In this document: in pieces, positions 21,210 through 34,015 of the stretch
Layout of the letters: the number at the start of each line of letters is the position of its first letter
Numbering within the stretch: position 1 is the first letter of the stretch
NCBI GenBank assembly: GCA_033782935.1
Contig: JAWQEG010000488.1
Coordinates: 930,001-994,000, forward strand
Source of the DNA: Petrolisthes cinctipes
Taxonomy: Eukaryota; Arthropoda; Malacostraca; Decapoda; Porcellanidae
Length of the DNA stretch: 64,000 nucleotides
Reading direction: 5' to 3'
Program-made: the position numbers and the translations under genes
The notes under the pieces: model-generated
Seen by the model: the letters and a program-made list of their open reading frames with translations, nothing else
What the model was told of the DNA's origin: nothing
Databases searched by the model: none

Positions 21210-24200
21210 GTGTTAGAGTATTTACAATATACATGCTCAAAACATACTGAAAATCGATCTTTTAGGTGCACAAAAGTCGATATGTGCATGCATCTTCAGT
21301 ACCCGTTTATATCTCAAATTCAGGCTCAAAACACCCGAAAATTCAATATTTTGGGGTCCCAGAAGTAATCTGTACATGCCTACTCAGTGTTAGAGTATTT
21401 TCAAAATACAGGCCCAAAACATGCTGAAAATCGATATTTTAGATGCCCAAAGTCAATATGTGCATGTATCTTCTGTACCCGTTTATATCTCAAATTCAGG
21501 CTCAAAACACCGAAAATTCAATATTTTGGGGTCCCAGAAGCAATCTGTACATGCCTACACAGTGCTAGAATATTTTCAAAATATAGGCTAAAAACATGCT
21601 AAAAATCGACATTTTAGGTGCCAAAAAATCGATATCTCAAATTCAGTCCCAAAACACCCGAAAATTCGATATTTAGAGGTCCCAGAAGGTATCTGTACAT
21701 GCCTACTCCGTGTTAGAGTATTTTCAAAATACAGGCCAAAAACATACTGAAAATCGATCTTTTAGGTGCTCAAAAGTCGATATGTGTATGCATCTTCTGT
21801 ACCCGTTTATATCTCAAATTCTGGCACTAAACACCCGAAAATTCGATATTTTGGGGTCCCAGAAGCGATCTGTACATGCCTACTCCGTGTTAGAGTATTT
21901 TCAATATACAGGCCCAAAACATGCTGAAAATCGATATTTTTGGTGCCCAAAGTCAATATGTGCATGTATCTTCTGTACCCATTTATATCTCAAATTCAGG
22001 CTCAAAACACCCGAAAATTCAATATTTTGGGGTCCCAGAAGCAATCTGTACAGTGCTAGAATATTTTCAAAATATAGGCTAAAAACATGCTAAAAATCGA
22101 TCTTTTATGTGCCAAAAAGTCGATATCTCAAATTCAGTCCCAAAACACCCCAAAATTCGATATTTAGGGGTCCCAGAAACGATCTGTACATGCCTACTCC
22201 GTGTTAGAGTATTTTCAAAATACATGCTCAAAACATACTGAAAATCGATCTTTTAGGTGCACAAAAGTCGATATGTGCATGCATCTTCAGTACCCGTTTA
22301 TATCTCAAATTCAGGCTCAAACACCCGAAAATTCAATATTTTCGGGTCCCAGAAGCAATCTGTACATGCCTACTCAGTGTTAGATTATTTTCAAAATACA
22401 GACCCAAAACATGCTGAAAATCGATATTTTAGATGCCCAAAGTCAATATGTGCATGTATCTTCTGTACCCGTTTATATCTCAAATTCAGGCTCAAAACAC
22501 CCGAAAATTCAATATTTTGGGGTCCCAGAAGCAATCTGTACATGCCTACACAGTGCTAGAATATTTTCAAAATATAGGCTAAAAACATGCTAAAAATCGA
22601 CATTTTAGGTGCCAAAAAATCGATATCTCAAATTCAGTCCCAAAACACCCGAAAATTCGATATTTAGAGGTCCCAGAAGGTATCTGTACATGCCTACTCC
22701 GTGTTAGAGTATTTTCAAAATACAGGCCAAAAACATACTGAAAATCGATCTTTTAGGTGCCCAAAAGTCGATATGTGCATGCATCATCTGTACCCGTTTA
22801 TATCTCAAATTCTGGACCTAAACACCCGAAAATTCGATATTTTGGGGTCCCAGAAGCGATCTGTACATGCCTACTCCGTGTTAGAGTATTTTCAAAATTC
22901 AGCCCCAAAACATGCTGAAAATCGATATTTTTGGTGCCCAAAGTCAATATGTGCATGTATCTTCTGTACCTGTTTATATCTCAAATTCAGGCTCAAAACA
23001 CCCGAAAATTCAATATCTTGGGGTCCCAGAAGCAATCTGTACAGTGCTAGAATATTTTCAAAATATAGGCTAAAGACATGCTAAAAATCGATCTTTTAGG
23101 TGCCAAAAAGTCGATATCTCAAATTCAGTCCCAAAACACCCGAAAATTCGATATTTAGGGGTCCCAAAAGCGATCTGTACATGCCTACTCCGTGTTAGAG
23201 TATTTACAAAATACATGCTCAAAACATACTGAAAATCGATCTTTTAGGTGCACAAAAGTCGATATGTGCATGCATCTTCAGTACCCGTTTATATCTCAAA
23301 TTCAGGCTCAAAACACCCGAAAATTCAATATTTTGGGGTCCCAGAAGCAATCTGTACATGCCTACTCAGTGTTAGAGTATTTTCAAAATACAGGCCCAAA
23401 ACATGCTGAAAATCGATATTTTAGATGCCCAAAGTCAATATGTGCATGTATCTTCTGTACCCGTTTATATCTCAAATTCAGGCTCAAAACACCGAAAATT
23501 CAATATTTTGGGGTCCCAGAAGCAATCTGTACATGCCTACACAGTGCTAGAATATTTTCAAAATATAGGCTAAAAACATGCTAAAAATCGACATTTTAGG
23601 TGCCAAAAAATCGATATCTCAAATTCAGTCCCAAAACACCCGAAAATTCGATATTTAGAGGTCCCAGAAGGTATCTGTACATGCCTACTCCGTGTTAGAG
23701 TATTTTCAAAATACAGGCCAAAAACATACTGAAAATCGATCTTTTAGGTGCCCAAAAGTCGATATGTGCATGCATCTTCTGTACCCGTTTATTTCTCAAA
23801 TTCTGGCCCTAAACACCCGAAAATTCGATATTTTGGGGTCCCAGAAGCGATCTGTACATGCCTACTCCGTGTTAGAGTATTTTCAAAATTCAGGCCCAAA
23901 ACATGCTGAAAATCGATATTTTTGGTGCCCAAAGTCAGTATGTGCATGTATCTTCTGTACCCGTTTATATCTCAAATTCAGGCTCAAAACACCCGAAAAT
24001 TCAATATTTTGGGGTCCCAGAAGCAATCTGTACAGTGCTAGAATATTTTCAAAATATAGGCTAAAAACATGCTAAAAATCGATCTTTTAGGTGCCAAAAA
24101 GTCGATATCTCAAATTCAGTCCCAAAACACCCGAAAATTCGATATTTAGGGGTCCCAGAAGCGATCTGTACATGCCTACTCCGTGTTAGAGTATTTTCAA

Positions 24201-24535
24201 AATACAGGCCAAAAACATACTGAAAATCGATCTTTTAGGTGCCCAAAAGTCGATATGTGCATGCATCTTCTGTACCCGTTTATATCTCAAATTCTGGCCC
24301 TAAACACCCGAAAATTCGATATTTTGGGGTCCCAGAAGCAATCTGTACATGCCTACTCAGTGTTAGAGTATTTTCAAAATACAGGCCCAAAACATGTTGA
24401 AAATCGATATTTTAGATGCCCAAAGTCAATATGTGCATGTATCTTATGTACCCGTTTATATCTCAAATTCAGGCTCAAAACACCCGAAAATTCAATATTT
24501 TGGGGTCCCAGAAGCAATCTGTACATGCCTACACA

Positions 24536-24690
24536 GTGCTAGAATATTTTCAAAATATAGGCTTTAAAATAAAAACATGCTAAAAATCGACATTTTAGGT
24601 GCCAAAAAATCGATATCTCAAATTCAGTCCCAAAACACCCGAAAATTCGATATTTAGAGGTCCCAGAAGGTATCTGTACATGCCTACTCC
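24536..24690 (+). repeat. C2 monomer with 7-bp insertion (155 bp)
   Basis: Between ataggct and aaaaacatgc, seven extra bases ttaaaat lie at 24564-24570. The preceding B2 carries the linked variants acatgttgaaaatcg and cttatgtaccc. The insertion occurs four times in the window (also 25563-25569, 35388-35394 and 36210-36216) and is an excellent marker for following duplications. Confidence 0.9.
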
Positions 24691-25534
24691 GTGTTAGAGT
24701 ATTTTCAAAATACAGGCCAAAAACATACTGAAAATCGATCTTTTAGGTGCCCAAAAGTCGATATGTGCATGCATCTTCTGTACCCGTTTATATCTCAAAT
24801 TCTGGCCCTAAACACCCGAAAATTCGATATTTTGGGGTCCCAGAAGCGATCTGTACATGCCTACTCCGTGTTAGAGTATTTTCAAAATTCAGCCCCAAAA
24901 CATGCTGAAAATCGATATTTTTGGTGCCCAAAGTCAATATGTGCATGTATCTTCTGTACCCGTTTATATCTCAAATTCAGGCTCAAAACACCCGAAAATT
25001 CAATATTTTGGGGTCCCAGAAGCAATCTGTACAGTGCTAGAATATTTTCAAAATATAGGCTAAAAACATGCTAAAAATCGATCTTTTAGGTGCCAAAAAG
25101 TCGATATCTCAAATTCAGTCCCAAAACACCCGAAAATTCGATATTTAGGGGTCCCAGAAGCGATCTGTACATGCCTACTCCGTGTTAGAGTATTTACAAA
25201 ATACATGCTCAAAACATACTGAAAATCGATCTTTTAGGTGCACAAAAGTCGATATGTGCATGCATCTTCAGTACCCGTTTATATCTCAAATTCAGGCTCA
25301 AAACACCCGAAAATTCAATATTTTGGGGTCCCAGAAGCAATCTGTACATGCCTACTCAGTGTTAGAGTATTTTCAAAATACAGGCCCAAAACATGTTGAA
25401 AATCGATATTTTAGATGCCCAAAGTCAATATGTGCATGTATCTTATGTACCCGTTTATATCTCAAATTCAGGCTCAAAACACCCGAAAATTCAATATTTT
25501 GGGGTCCCAGAAGCAATCTGTACATGCCTACACA

Positions 25535-25689
25535 GTGCTAGAATATTTTCAAAATATAGGCTTTAAAATAAAAACATGCTAAAAATCGACATTTTAGGTG
25601 CCAAAAAATCGATATCTCAAATTCAGTCCCAAAACACCCGAAAATTCGATATTTAGAGGTCCCAGAAGGTATCTGTACATGACTACTCC
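25535..25689 (+). repeat. C2 monomer with 7-bp insertion, second copy
   Basis: Same ttaaaat insertion at 25563-25569, 999 bp from the first, with the same linked B2 variants upstream. The pair 24360-24690 and 25359-25689 appears to be one duplicated B-C segment. Confidence 0.88.
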
Positions 25690-28600
25690 GTGTTAGAGTA
25701 TTTTCAAAATACAGGCCAAAAACATACTGAAAATCGATCTTTTAGGTGCCCAAAAGTCGATATGTGCATGCATCTTCTGTACCCGTTTATATCTCAAATT
25801 CTGGCCCTAAACACCCGAAAATTCGATATTTTGGGGTCCCAGAAGCGATCTGTACATGCCTACTCCGTGTTAGAGTATTTTCAAAATTCAGGCCCAAAAC
25901 ATGCTGAAAATCGATATTTTTGGTGCCCAAAGTCAATATGTGCATGTATCTTCTGTACCCGTTTATATCTCAAATTCAGGCTCAAAACACCCGAAAATTC
26001 AATATTTTGGGGTCCCAGAAACAATCTGTACATGCCTACTCAGTGCAAGAATATTTTCAAAATATAGGCTAAAAACATGCTAAAAATCGATCTTTTAGGT
26101 GCCAAAAAGTCGATATCTCAAATTCAGTCCCAAAACACCCGAAAATTCGATATTTAGGGGTCCCAGAAGCGATCTGTACATGCCTACTCCGTGTTAGAGT
26201 ATTTTCAAAATACATGCTCAAAACATACTGAAAATCGATCTTTTAGGTGCACAAAAGTCGATATGTGCATGCATCTTCAGTACCCGTTTATATCTCAAAT
26301 TCAGGCTCAAAACACCCGGAAATTCAATATTTTGGGGTCCCAGAAGCAATCTGTACATGCCTACTCAGTGTTAGAGTATTTTCAAAATACAGGCCCAAAA
26401 CATGCTGAAAATCGATATTTTAGATGCCCAAAGTCAATATGTGCATGTATCTTCTGTACCCGTTTATATCTCAAATTCCGGCTCAAAACACCCGAAAATT
26501 CAATATTTTGGGGTCCCAGAAGCAATCTGTACATGCCAACACAGTGCAAGAATATTTTCAAAATATAGGCTAAAAACATGCTAAAAATCGATCTTTTAGG
26601 TGCCAAAAAGTCGATATCTCAAATTCAGTCCCAAAACACCCGAAAATTCGATATTTAGGGGTCCCAGAAGCGATCTGTAGATGCCTACTCCGTGTTAGAG
26701 TATTTTCAAAATACATGCTCAAAACATACTGAAAATCGATCTTTTAGGTGCCCAAAAGTCGATATGTGCATGCATCTTCAGTACCCGTTTATATCTCAAA
26801 TTCAGGCTCAAAACACCCGAAAATTCAATATTTTGGGGTCCCAGAAGCAATCTGTACATGCCTACTCAGTGTTAGAGTATTTTCAAAATACAGGCAAAAA
26901 ACATGCTGAAAATCGATATTTCAGATGCCCAAAGTCAATATGTGCATGTATCTTCTGTACCCGTTTATATCTCAAATTCAGGCTCAAAACACCCGAAAAT
27001 TCAATATTTTGGGGTCCCAGAAGCAATCTGTACATGCCAACACAGTGCTAGAATATTTTCAAAATATAGGCTAAAAACATGCTAAAAATCGACATTTTAG
27101 GTGCCAAAAAATCGATATCTCAAATTCAGTCCCAAAACACCCGAAAATTCGATATTTAGAGGTCCCAGAAGGTATCTGTACATGCCTACTCCGTGTTAGA
27201 GTATTTTCAAAATACAGGCCAAAAACATACTGAAAATCGATCTTTTAGGTGCCCAAAAGTCGATATGTGCATGCATCTTCTGTACCCGTTTATATCTCAA
27301 ATTCTGGCCCTAAACACCCGAAAATTCGATATTTTGGGGTCCCAGAAGCGATCTGTACACGCCTACTCCGTGTTAGAGTATTTTCAAAATTCAGGCCCAA
27401 AACATGCTGAAAATCGATATTTTTGGTGCCCAAAGTCAATATGTGCATGTATCTTCTGTACCCGTTTATATCTCAAATTCAGGCTCAAAACACCCGAAAA
27501 TTCAATATTTTGGGGTCCCAGAAGCAATCTGTACGTGCCTACTCAGTGCTAGAATATTTTCAAAATATAGGCTAAAAACATGCTAAAAATCGATATTTTA
27601 GATGCCCAAAGTCAATATGTGCATGTATCTTCTGTACCCGTTTATATCTCAAATTCAGGCTCAAAACACCCGAAAATTCAATATTTTGGGGTCTCAGAAG
27701 CAATCTGTACATGCCTACACATTGCTAGAATATTTTCAAAATATAGGCTAAAAACATGCTAAAAATCGACATTTTAGGTGCCAAAAAATCGATATCTCAA
27801 ATTCAGTCCCAAAACACCCGAAAATTCGATATTTAGAGGTCCCAGAAGGTATCTGTACATGACTACTCCGTGTTAGAGTATTTTCAAAATACAGGCCAAA
27901 AACATACTGAAAATCGATCTTTTAGGTGCCCAAAAGTCGATATGTGCATGCATCTTCTGTACCCGTTTATATCTCAAATTCTGGCCCTAAACACCCGAAA
28001 ATTCGATATTTTGGGGTCCCAGAAGCGATCTGTACATGCCTACTCCGTGTTAGAGTATTTTCAAAATTCAGGCCCAAAACATGCTGAAAATCGATATTTT
28101 TGGTGCCCAAAGTCAATATGTGCATGTATCTTCTGTACCCGTTTATATCTCAAATTCAGGCTCAAAACACCCGAAAATTCAATATTTTGGGGTCCCAGAA
28201 ACAATCTGTACATGCCTACTCAGTGCAAGAATATTTTCAAAATATAGGCTAAAAACATGCTAAAAATCGATCTTTTAGGTGCCAAAAAGTCGATATCTCA
28301 AATTCAGTCCCAAAACACCCGAAAATTCGATATTTAGGGGTCCCAGAAGCGATCTGTACATGCCTACTCCGTGTTAGAGTATTTTCAAAATACATGCTCA
28401 AAACATACTGAAAATCGATCTTTTAGGTGCACAAAAGTCGATATGTGCATGCATCTTCAGTAAACGTTTATATCTCAAATTCAGGCTCAAAACACCCGAA
28501 AATTCAATATTTTGGGGTCCCAGAAGCAATCTGTACATGCCTACTCAGTATTAGAGTATTTTCAAAATACAGGCCCAAAACATGCTGAAAATCGATATTT

Positions 28601-29372
28601 TAGATGCCCAAAGTCAATATGTGCATGTATCTTCTGTACCCGTTTATATCTCAAATTCAGGCTCAAAACACCCGAAAATTCAATATTTTGGGGTCCCAGA
28701 AGCAATCTGTACATGCCAACACAGTGCAAGAATATTTTCAAAATATAGGCTAAAAACATGCTAAAAATCGATCTTTTAGGTGCCAAAAAGTCGATATCTC
28801 AAATTCAGTCCCAAAACACCCGAAAATTCGATATTTAGGGGTCCCAGAAGCGATCTGTAGATGCCTACTCCGTGTTAGAGTATTTTCAAAATACATGCTC
28901 AAAACATACTGAAAATCGATCTTTTAGGTGCCCAAAAGTCGATATGTGCATGCATCTTCAGTACCCGTTTATATCTCAAATTCAGGCTCAAAACACCCGA
29001 AAATTCAATATTTTGGGGTCCCAGAAGCAATCTGTACATGCCTACTCAGTGTTAGAGTATTTTCAAAATACAGGCAAAAAACATGCTGAAAATCGATATT
29101 TTAGATGCCCAAAGTCAATATGTGCATGTATCTTCTGTACCCGTTTATATCTCAAATTCAGGCTCAAAACACCCGAAAATTCAATATTTTGGGGTCCCAG
29201 AAGCAATCTGTACATGCCTACACAGTGCTAGAATATTTTCAAAATATAGGCTAAAAACATGCTAAAAATCGACATTTTAGGTGACAAAAAATCGATATCT
29301 CAAATTCAGTCCCAAAACACCCGAAAATTCGATATTTAGAGGTCCCAGAATGTATATGTACATGCCTACTCC
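25690..29372 (+). repeat. 501-bp trimers and one tetramer, with internal 2,180-bp repeat
   Basis: Trimers start at 25690, 26191, 26692, [tetramer 27193-27869], 27870, 28371 and 28872. The tetramer is A1 27193, B1 27370, X 27546-27721, C2 27722. 25690-27192 and 27870-29372 match at an offset of 2,180 bp, sharing gaaacaatctg with gtgcaagaat, ctgtagatgcc (26676 and 28856) and caggcaaaaaacatgctg. Rare variants in X: gtctcagaag and cacattgctag. Confidence 0.9.
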
Positions 29373-30363
29373 GTGTTAGAGTATTTTTAAAATACAGGCC
29401 AAAAACATACTGAAAATCGATCTTTTAGGTGCCCAAAAGTCGATATGTGCATGCATCTTCAGTACCCGTTTATATCTCAAATTCTGGCCCTAAACACCCG
29501 AAAATTCGATATTTTGGGGTCCCAGAAGCGATCTGTACATGCTTACTCCGTGTTAGAGTATTTTCAAAATTCAGCCCCAAAACATGCTGAAAATCGATAT
29601 TTTTGGTGCCCAAAGTCAATATATGCATGTATCTTCTGTACCCGTTTATATCTCAAATTCAGGCTCAAAACACCCGAAAATTCAATATTTTGGGGTCCCA
29701 GAAGCAATCTGTACAGTGCTAGAATATTTTCAAAATATAGGCTAAAAACATGCTAAAAATCGATCTTTTAGGTGCCAAAAAGTCGATATCTCAAATTCAG
29801 TCCCAAAACACCCGAAAATTCGATATTTAGGGGTCCCAGAAGCGATCTGTACATGCCTACTCCGTGTTAGAGTATTTACAATATACATCCTCAAAACATA
29901 CTGAAAATCGATCTTTTAGGTGCACAAAAGTCGATATGTGCATGCATCTTCAGTACCCGTTTATATCTCAAATTCAGGCTCAAAACACCCGAAAATTCAA
30001 TATTTTGGGGTCCCAGAAGTAATCTGTACATGCCTACTCAGTGTTAGAGTATTTTCAAAATACAGGCCCAAAACATGCTGAAAATCGATATTTTAGATGC
30101 CCAAAGTCAATATGTGCATGTATCTTCTGTACCCGTTTATATCTCAAATTCAGGCTCAAAACACCGAAAATTCAATATTTTGGGGTCCCAGAAGCAATCT
30201 GTACATGCCTACACAGTGCTAGAATATTTTCAAAATATAGGCTAAAAACATGCTAAAAATCGACATTTTAGGTGCCAAAAAATCGATATCTCAAATTCAG
30301 TCCCAAAACACCCGAAAATTCGATATTTAGAGGTCCCAGAAGGTATCTGTACATGCCTACTCC
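29373..30363 (+). repeat. 491-bp plus 500-bp hexamer
   Basis: Trimer 29373-29863 (type 1, B1 start with ttcagccccaaaac and gtcaatatatgc) and trimer 29864-30363 (type 2, with tttacaatatac and gaagtaatctg). They reproduce 19551-20541 at 9,822 bp. Confidence 0.9.
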
Positions 30364-30678
30364 GTGTTAGAGTATTTTCAAAATACAGGCCAAAAACATA
30401 CTGAAAATCGATCTTTTAGGTGCTCAAAAGTCGATATGTGTATGCATCTTCTGTACCCGTTTATATCTCAAATTCTGGTCCTAAACACCCGAAAATTCGA
30501 TATTTTGGGTTCCCAGAAGCGATCAGTACAGTGCTAGAATATTTTCAAAATATAGGCTAAAAACATGCTAAAAATCGATCTTTTATGTGCCAAAAAGTCG
30601 ATATCTCAAATTCAGTCCCAAAACACCCGAAAATTCGATATTTAGGGGTCCCAGAAACGATCTGTACATGCCTACTCC
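30364..30678 (+). repeat. A-C dimer created by loss of a B monomer (315 bp)
   Basis: A1 (30364-30530) ends gatcagtacagtgctag and runs straight into C1 (30531-30678). The corresponding copy-1 unit (20542-21032) reads gatcagtacatgcctactcc and then has a complete 166-bp B. The two copies differ by 176 bp between two gtaca sequences, so a deletion or insertion by pairing of tgtaca-like sites explains it. Confidence 0.88.
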
Positions 30679-30855
30679 GTGTTAGAGTATTTTCAAAATA
30701 CATGCTCAAAACATACTGAAAATCGATCTTTTAGGTGCACAAAAGTCGATATGTGCATGCATCTTCAGTACCCGTTTATATCTCAAATTTAGTCCCAAAA
30801 CACCCGGAAATTCGATATTTAGGGGTCCCAGAAGCGATCTGTACATGCCTACTCC
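30679..30855 (+). repeat. Lone A2/C1 fusion monomer (177 bp)
   Basis: Same fusion as 21033-21209, including the ctcaaatttagtccc junction. It is the duplicate within the macro-duplication (offset 9,646 bp). It carries cccggaaattcg where copy 1 has cccgaaaattcg. Confidence 0.86.
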
Positions 30856-33337
30856 GTGTTAGAGTATTTACAATATACATGCTCAAAACATACTGAAAAT
30901 CGATCTTTTAGGTGCACAAAAGTCGATATGTGCATGCATCTTCAGTACCCGTTTATATCTCAAATTCAGGCTCAAAACACCCGAAAATTCAATATTTTGG
31001 GGTCCCAGAAGTAATCTGTACATGCCTACTCAGTGTTAGAGTATTTTCAAAATACAGGCCCAAAACATGCTGAAAATCGATATTTTACATGCCCAAAGTC
31101 AATATGTGCATGTATCTTCTGTACCCGTTTATATCTCAAATTCAGGCTCAAAACACCGAAAATTCAATATTTTGGGGTCCCAGAAGCAATCTGTACATGC
31201 CTACACAGTGCTAGAATATTTTCAAAATATAGGCTAAAAACATGCTAAAAATCGACATTTTAGGTGCCAAAAAATCGATATCTCAAATTCAGTCCCAAAA
31301 CACCCGAAAATTCGATATTTAGAGGTCCCAGAAGGTATCTGTACATGCCTACTCCGTGTTAGAGTATTTTCAAAATACAGGCCAAAAACATACTGAAAAT
31401 CGATCTTTTAGGTGCTCAAAAGTCGATATGTGTATGCATCTTCTGTACCCGTTTATATCTCAAATTCTGGCCCTAAACACCCGAAAATTCGATATTTTGG
31501 GGTCCCAGAAGCGATCTGTACATGCCTACTCCGTGTTAGAGTATTTTCAATATACAGGCCCAAAACATGCTGAAAATCGATATTTTTGGTGCCCAAAGTC
31601 AATATGTGCATGTATCTTCTGTACCCGTTTATATCTCAAATTCAGGCTCAAAACACCCGAAAATTCAATATTTTGGGGTCCCAGAAGCAATCTGTACAGT
31701 GCTAGAATATTTTCAAAATATAGGCTAAAAACATGCTAAAAATCGATCTTTTATGTGCCAAAAAGTCGATATCTCAAATTCAGTCCCAAAACACCCCAAA
31801 ATTCGATATTTAGGGGTCCCAGAAACGATCTGTACATGCCTACTCCGTGTTAGAGTATTTTCAAAATACATGCTCAAAACATACTGAAAATCGATCTTTT
31901 AGGTGGACAAAAGTCGATATGTGCATGCATCTTCAGTACCCGTTTATATCTCAAATTCAGGCTCAAACACCCGAAAATTCAATATTTTCGGGTCCCAGAA
32001 GCAATCTGTATATGCCTACTCAGTGTTAGATTATTTTCAAAATACAGGCCCAAAACATGCTGAAAATCGATATTTTAGATGCCCAAAGTCAATATGTGCA
32101 TGTATCTTCTGTACCCGTTTATATCTCAAATTCAGGCTCAAAACACCCGAAAATTCAATATTTTGGGGTCCCAGAAGCAATCTGTACATGCCTACACAGT
32201 GCTAGAATATTTTCAAAATATAGGCTAAAAACATGCTAAAAATCGACATTTTAGGTGCCAAAAAATCGATATCTCAAATTCAGTCCCAAAACACCCGAAA
32301 ATTCGATATTTAGAGGTCCCAGAAGGTATCTGTACATGCCTACTCCGTGTTAGAGTATTTTCAAAATACAGGCCAAAAACATACTGAAAATCGATCTTTT
32401 AGGTGCCCAAAAGTCGATATGTGCATGCATCATCTGTACCCGTTTATATCTCAAATTCTGGACTTAAACACCCGAAAATTCGATATTTTGGGGTCCCAGA
32501 AGCGATCTGTACATGCCTACTCCGTGTTAGAGTATTTTCAAAATTCAGCCCCAAAACATGCTGAAAATCGATATTTTTGGTGCCCAAAGTCAATATGTGC
32601 ATGTATCTTCTGTACCTGTTTATATCTCAAATTCAGGCTCAAAACACCCGAAAATTCAATATCTTGGGGTCCCAGAAGCAATCTGTACAGTGCTAGAATA
32701 TTTTCAAAATATAGGCTAAAGACATGCTAAAAATCGATCTTTTAGGTGCCAAAAAGTCGATATCTCAAATTCAGTCCCAAAACACCCGAAAATTCGATAT
32801 TTAGGGGTCCCAAAAGCGATCTGTACATGCCTACTCCGTGTTAGAGTATTTACAAAATACATGCTCAAAACATACTGAAAATCGATCTTTTAGGTGCACA
32901 AAAGTCGATATGTGCATGCATCTTCAGTACCCGTTTATATCTCAAATTCAGGCTCAAAACACCCGAAAATTCAATATTTTGGGGTCCCAGAAGCAATCTG
33001 TACATGCCTACTCAGTGTTAGAGTATTTTCAAAATACAGGCCCAAAACATGCTGAAAATCGATATTTTAGATGCCCAAAGTCAATATGTGCATGTATCTT
33101 CTGTACCCGTTTATATCTCAAATTCAGGCTCAAAACACCGAAAATTCAATATTTTGGGGTCCCAGAAGCAATCTGTACATGACTACACAGTGCTAGAATA
33201 TTTTCAAAATATAGGCTAAAAACATGCTAAAAATCGACATTTTAGGTGCCAAAAAATCGATATCTCAAATTCAGTCCCAAAACACCCGAAAATTCGATAT
33301 TTAGAGGTCCCAGAAGGTATCTGTACATGCCTACTCC
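30856..33337 (+). repeat. Alternating 500/491-bp trimers, copy 2
   Basis: Units start at 30856 (500), 31356 (491), 31847 (500), 32347 (491) and 32838 (500), matching 21210-23691 at 9,646 bp. Shared rare variants include attttcgggtcccag (near 22340 and 31986), gtgttagattatt, gcatcatctg, acctgtttata, atatcttgggg and ggctaaagacatgc. Confidence 0.9.
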
Positions 33338-34015
33338 GTGTTAGAGTATTTTCAAAATACAGGCCAAAAACATACTGAAAATCGATCTTTTAGGTGCTCA
33401 AAAGTCGATATGTGTATGCATCTTCTGTACCCGTTTATATCTCAAATTCTGGCCCTAAACACCCGAAAATTCGATATTTTGGGGTCCCAGAAGCGATCTG
33501 TACATGCCTACTCCGTGTTAGAGTATTTACAATATACATGCTCAAAACATACTGAAAATCGATCTTTTAGGTGCACAAAAGTCGATATGTGCATGCATCT
33601 TCAGTACCCGTTTATATCTCAAATTCAGGCTCAAAACACCCGAAAATTCAATATTTTGGGGTCCCAGAAGTAATCTGTACATGCCTACTCAGTGTTAGAG
33701 TATTTTCAAAATACAGGCCAAAAACATGCTGAAAATCGATCTTTTAGATGCCCAAAGTCAATATGTGCATGTATCTTCTGTACCCGTTTATATCTCAAAT
33801 TCAGGCTCAAAACACCCGAAAATTCAATATTTTGGGGTCCCAGAAGCAATCTGTACATGCCTACACAGTGCTAGAATATTTTCAAAATATAGGCTAAAAA
33901 CATGCTAAAAATCGACATTTTAGGTGCCAAAAAATCGATATCTCAAATTCAGTCCCAAAACATCCGAAAATTCGATATTTAGAGGTCCCAGAAGGTATCT
34001 GTACATGCCTACTCC
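33338..34015 (+). repeat. Lone A1 monomer followed by a type-2 trimer
   Basis: 33338-33514 is a single A1 (with gtgctcaaaag and gtgtatgc) followed directly by an A2 (33515, tttacaatatacatgctc). The trimer 33515-34015 is 501 bp. Together with 32347-33337 this makes a 1,669-bp block, after which 34016 restarts with the same sequence as 32347. Confidence 0.86.

Larger units (their letters stand above)
19551..25689 (+). repeat. Alternating 491-bp (type 1) and 500-508-bp (type 2) trimers
   Basis: Unit starts: 19551, 20042, 20542, [21033 lone], 21210, 21710, 22201, 22701, 23192, 23692, 24183, 24691 and 25182. Type-1 units are 491 bp (B lacks 10 bp). Type-2 units are 500 bp, from one base lost (aacaccgaaaattc in B2, or gctcaaacacccg in A2 at 22201). 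The units at 24183 and 25182 are 508 bp through a 7-bp insertion in C. The basic period is therefore about 991 bp. Rare shared variants are tttacaatatacatgctc, gaagtaatctg, gtgctcaaaag with gtgtatgc, and cttttatgtgcc. Confidence 0.92.
19430..28850 (+). repeat. ~10-kb macro-duplication, copy 1
   Basis: Recurs in order at about 29252-39497. The offset between copies is not constant. It is 9,822 bp up to about 20705, 9,646 bp from 20885 to about 23745, 11,315 bp for 22701 to about 23950, 10,824 bp from about 24530 to 25130, and 10,647 bp from about 25320 to 28850. Each step equals a whole number of monomers. Rare variants shared by the copies include ggtgacaaaaaatcg, atttttaaaatacagg, gatcagtaca, cgtttatttctc, the 7-bp insertion, and ctgtagatgcc. 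Confidence 0.85.
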
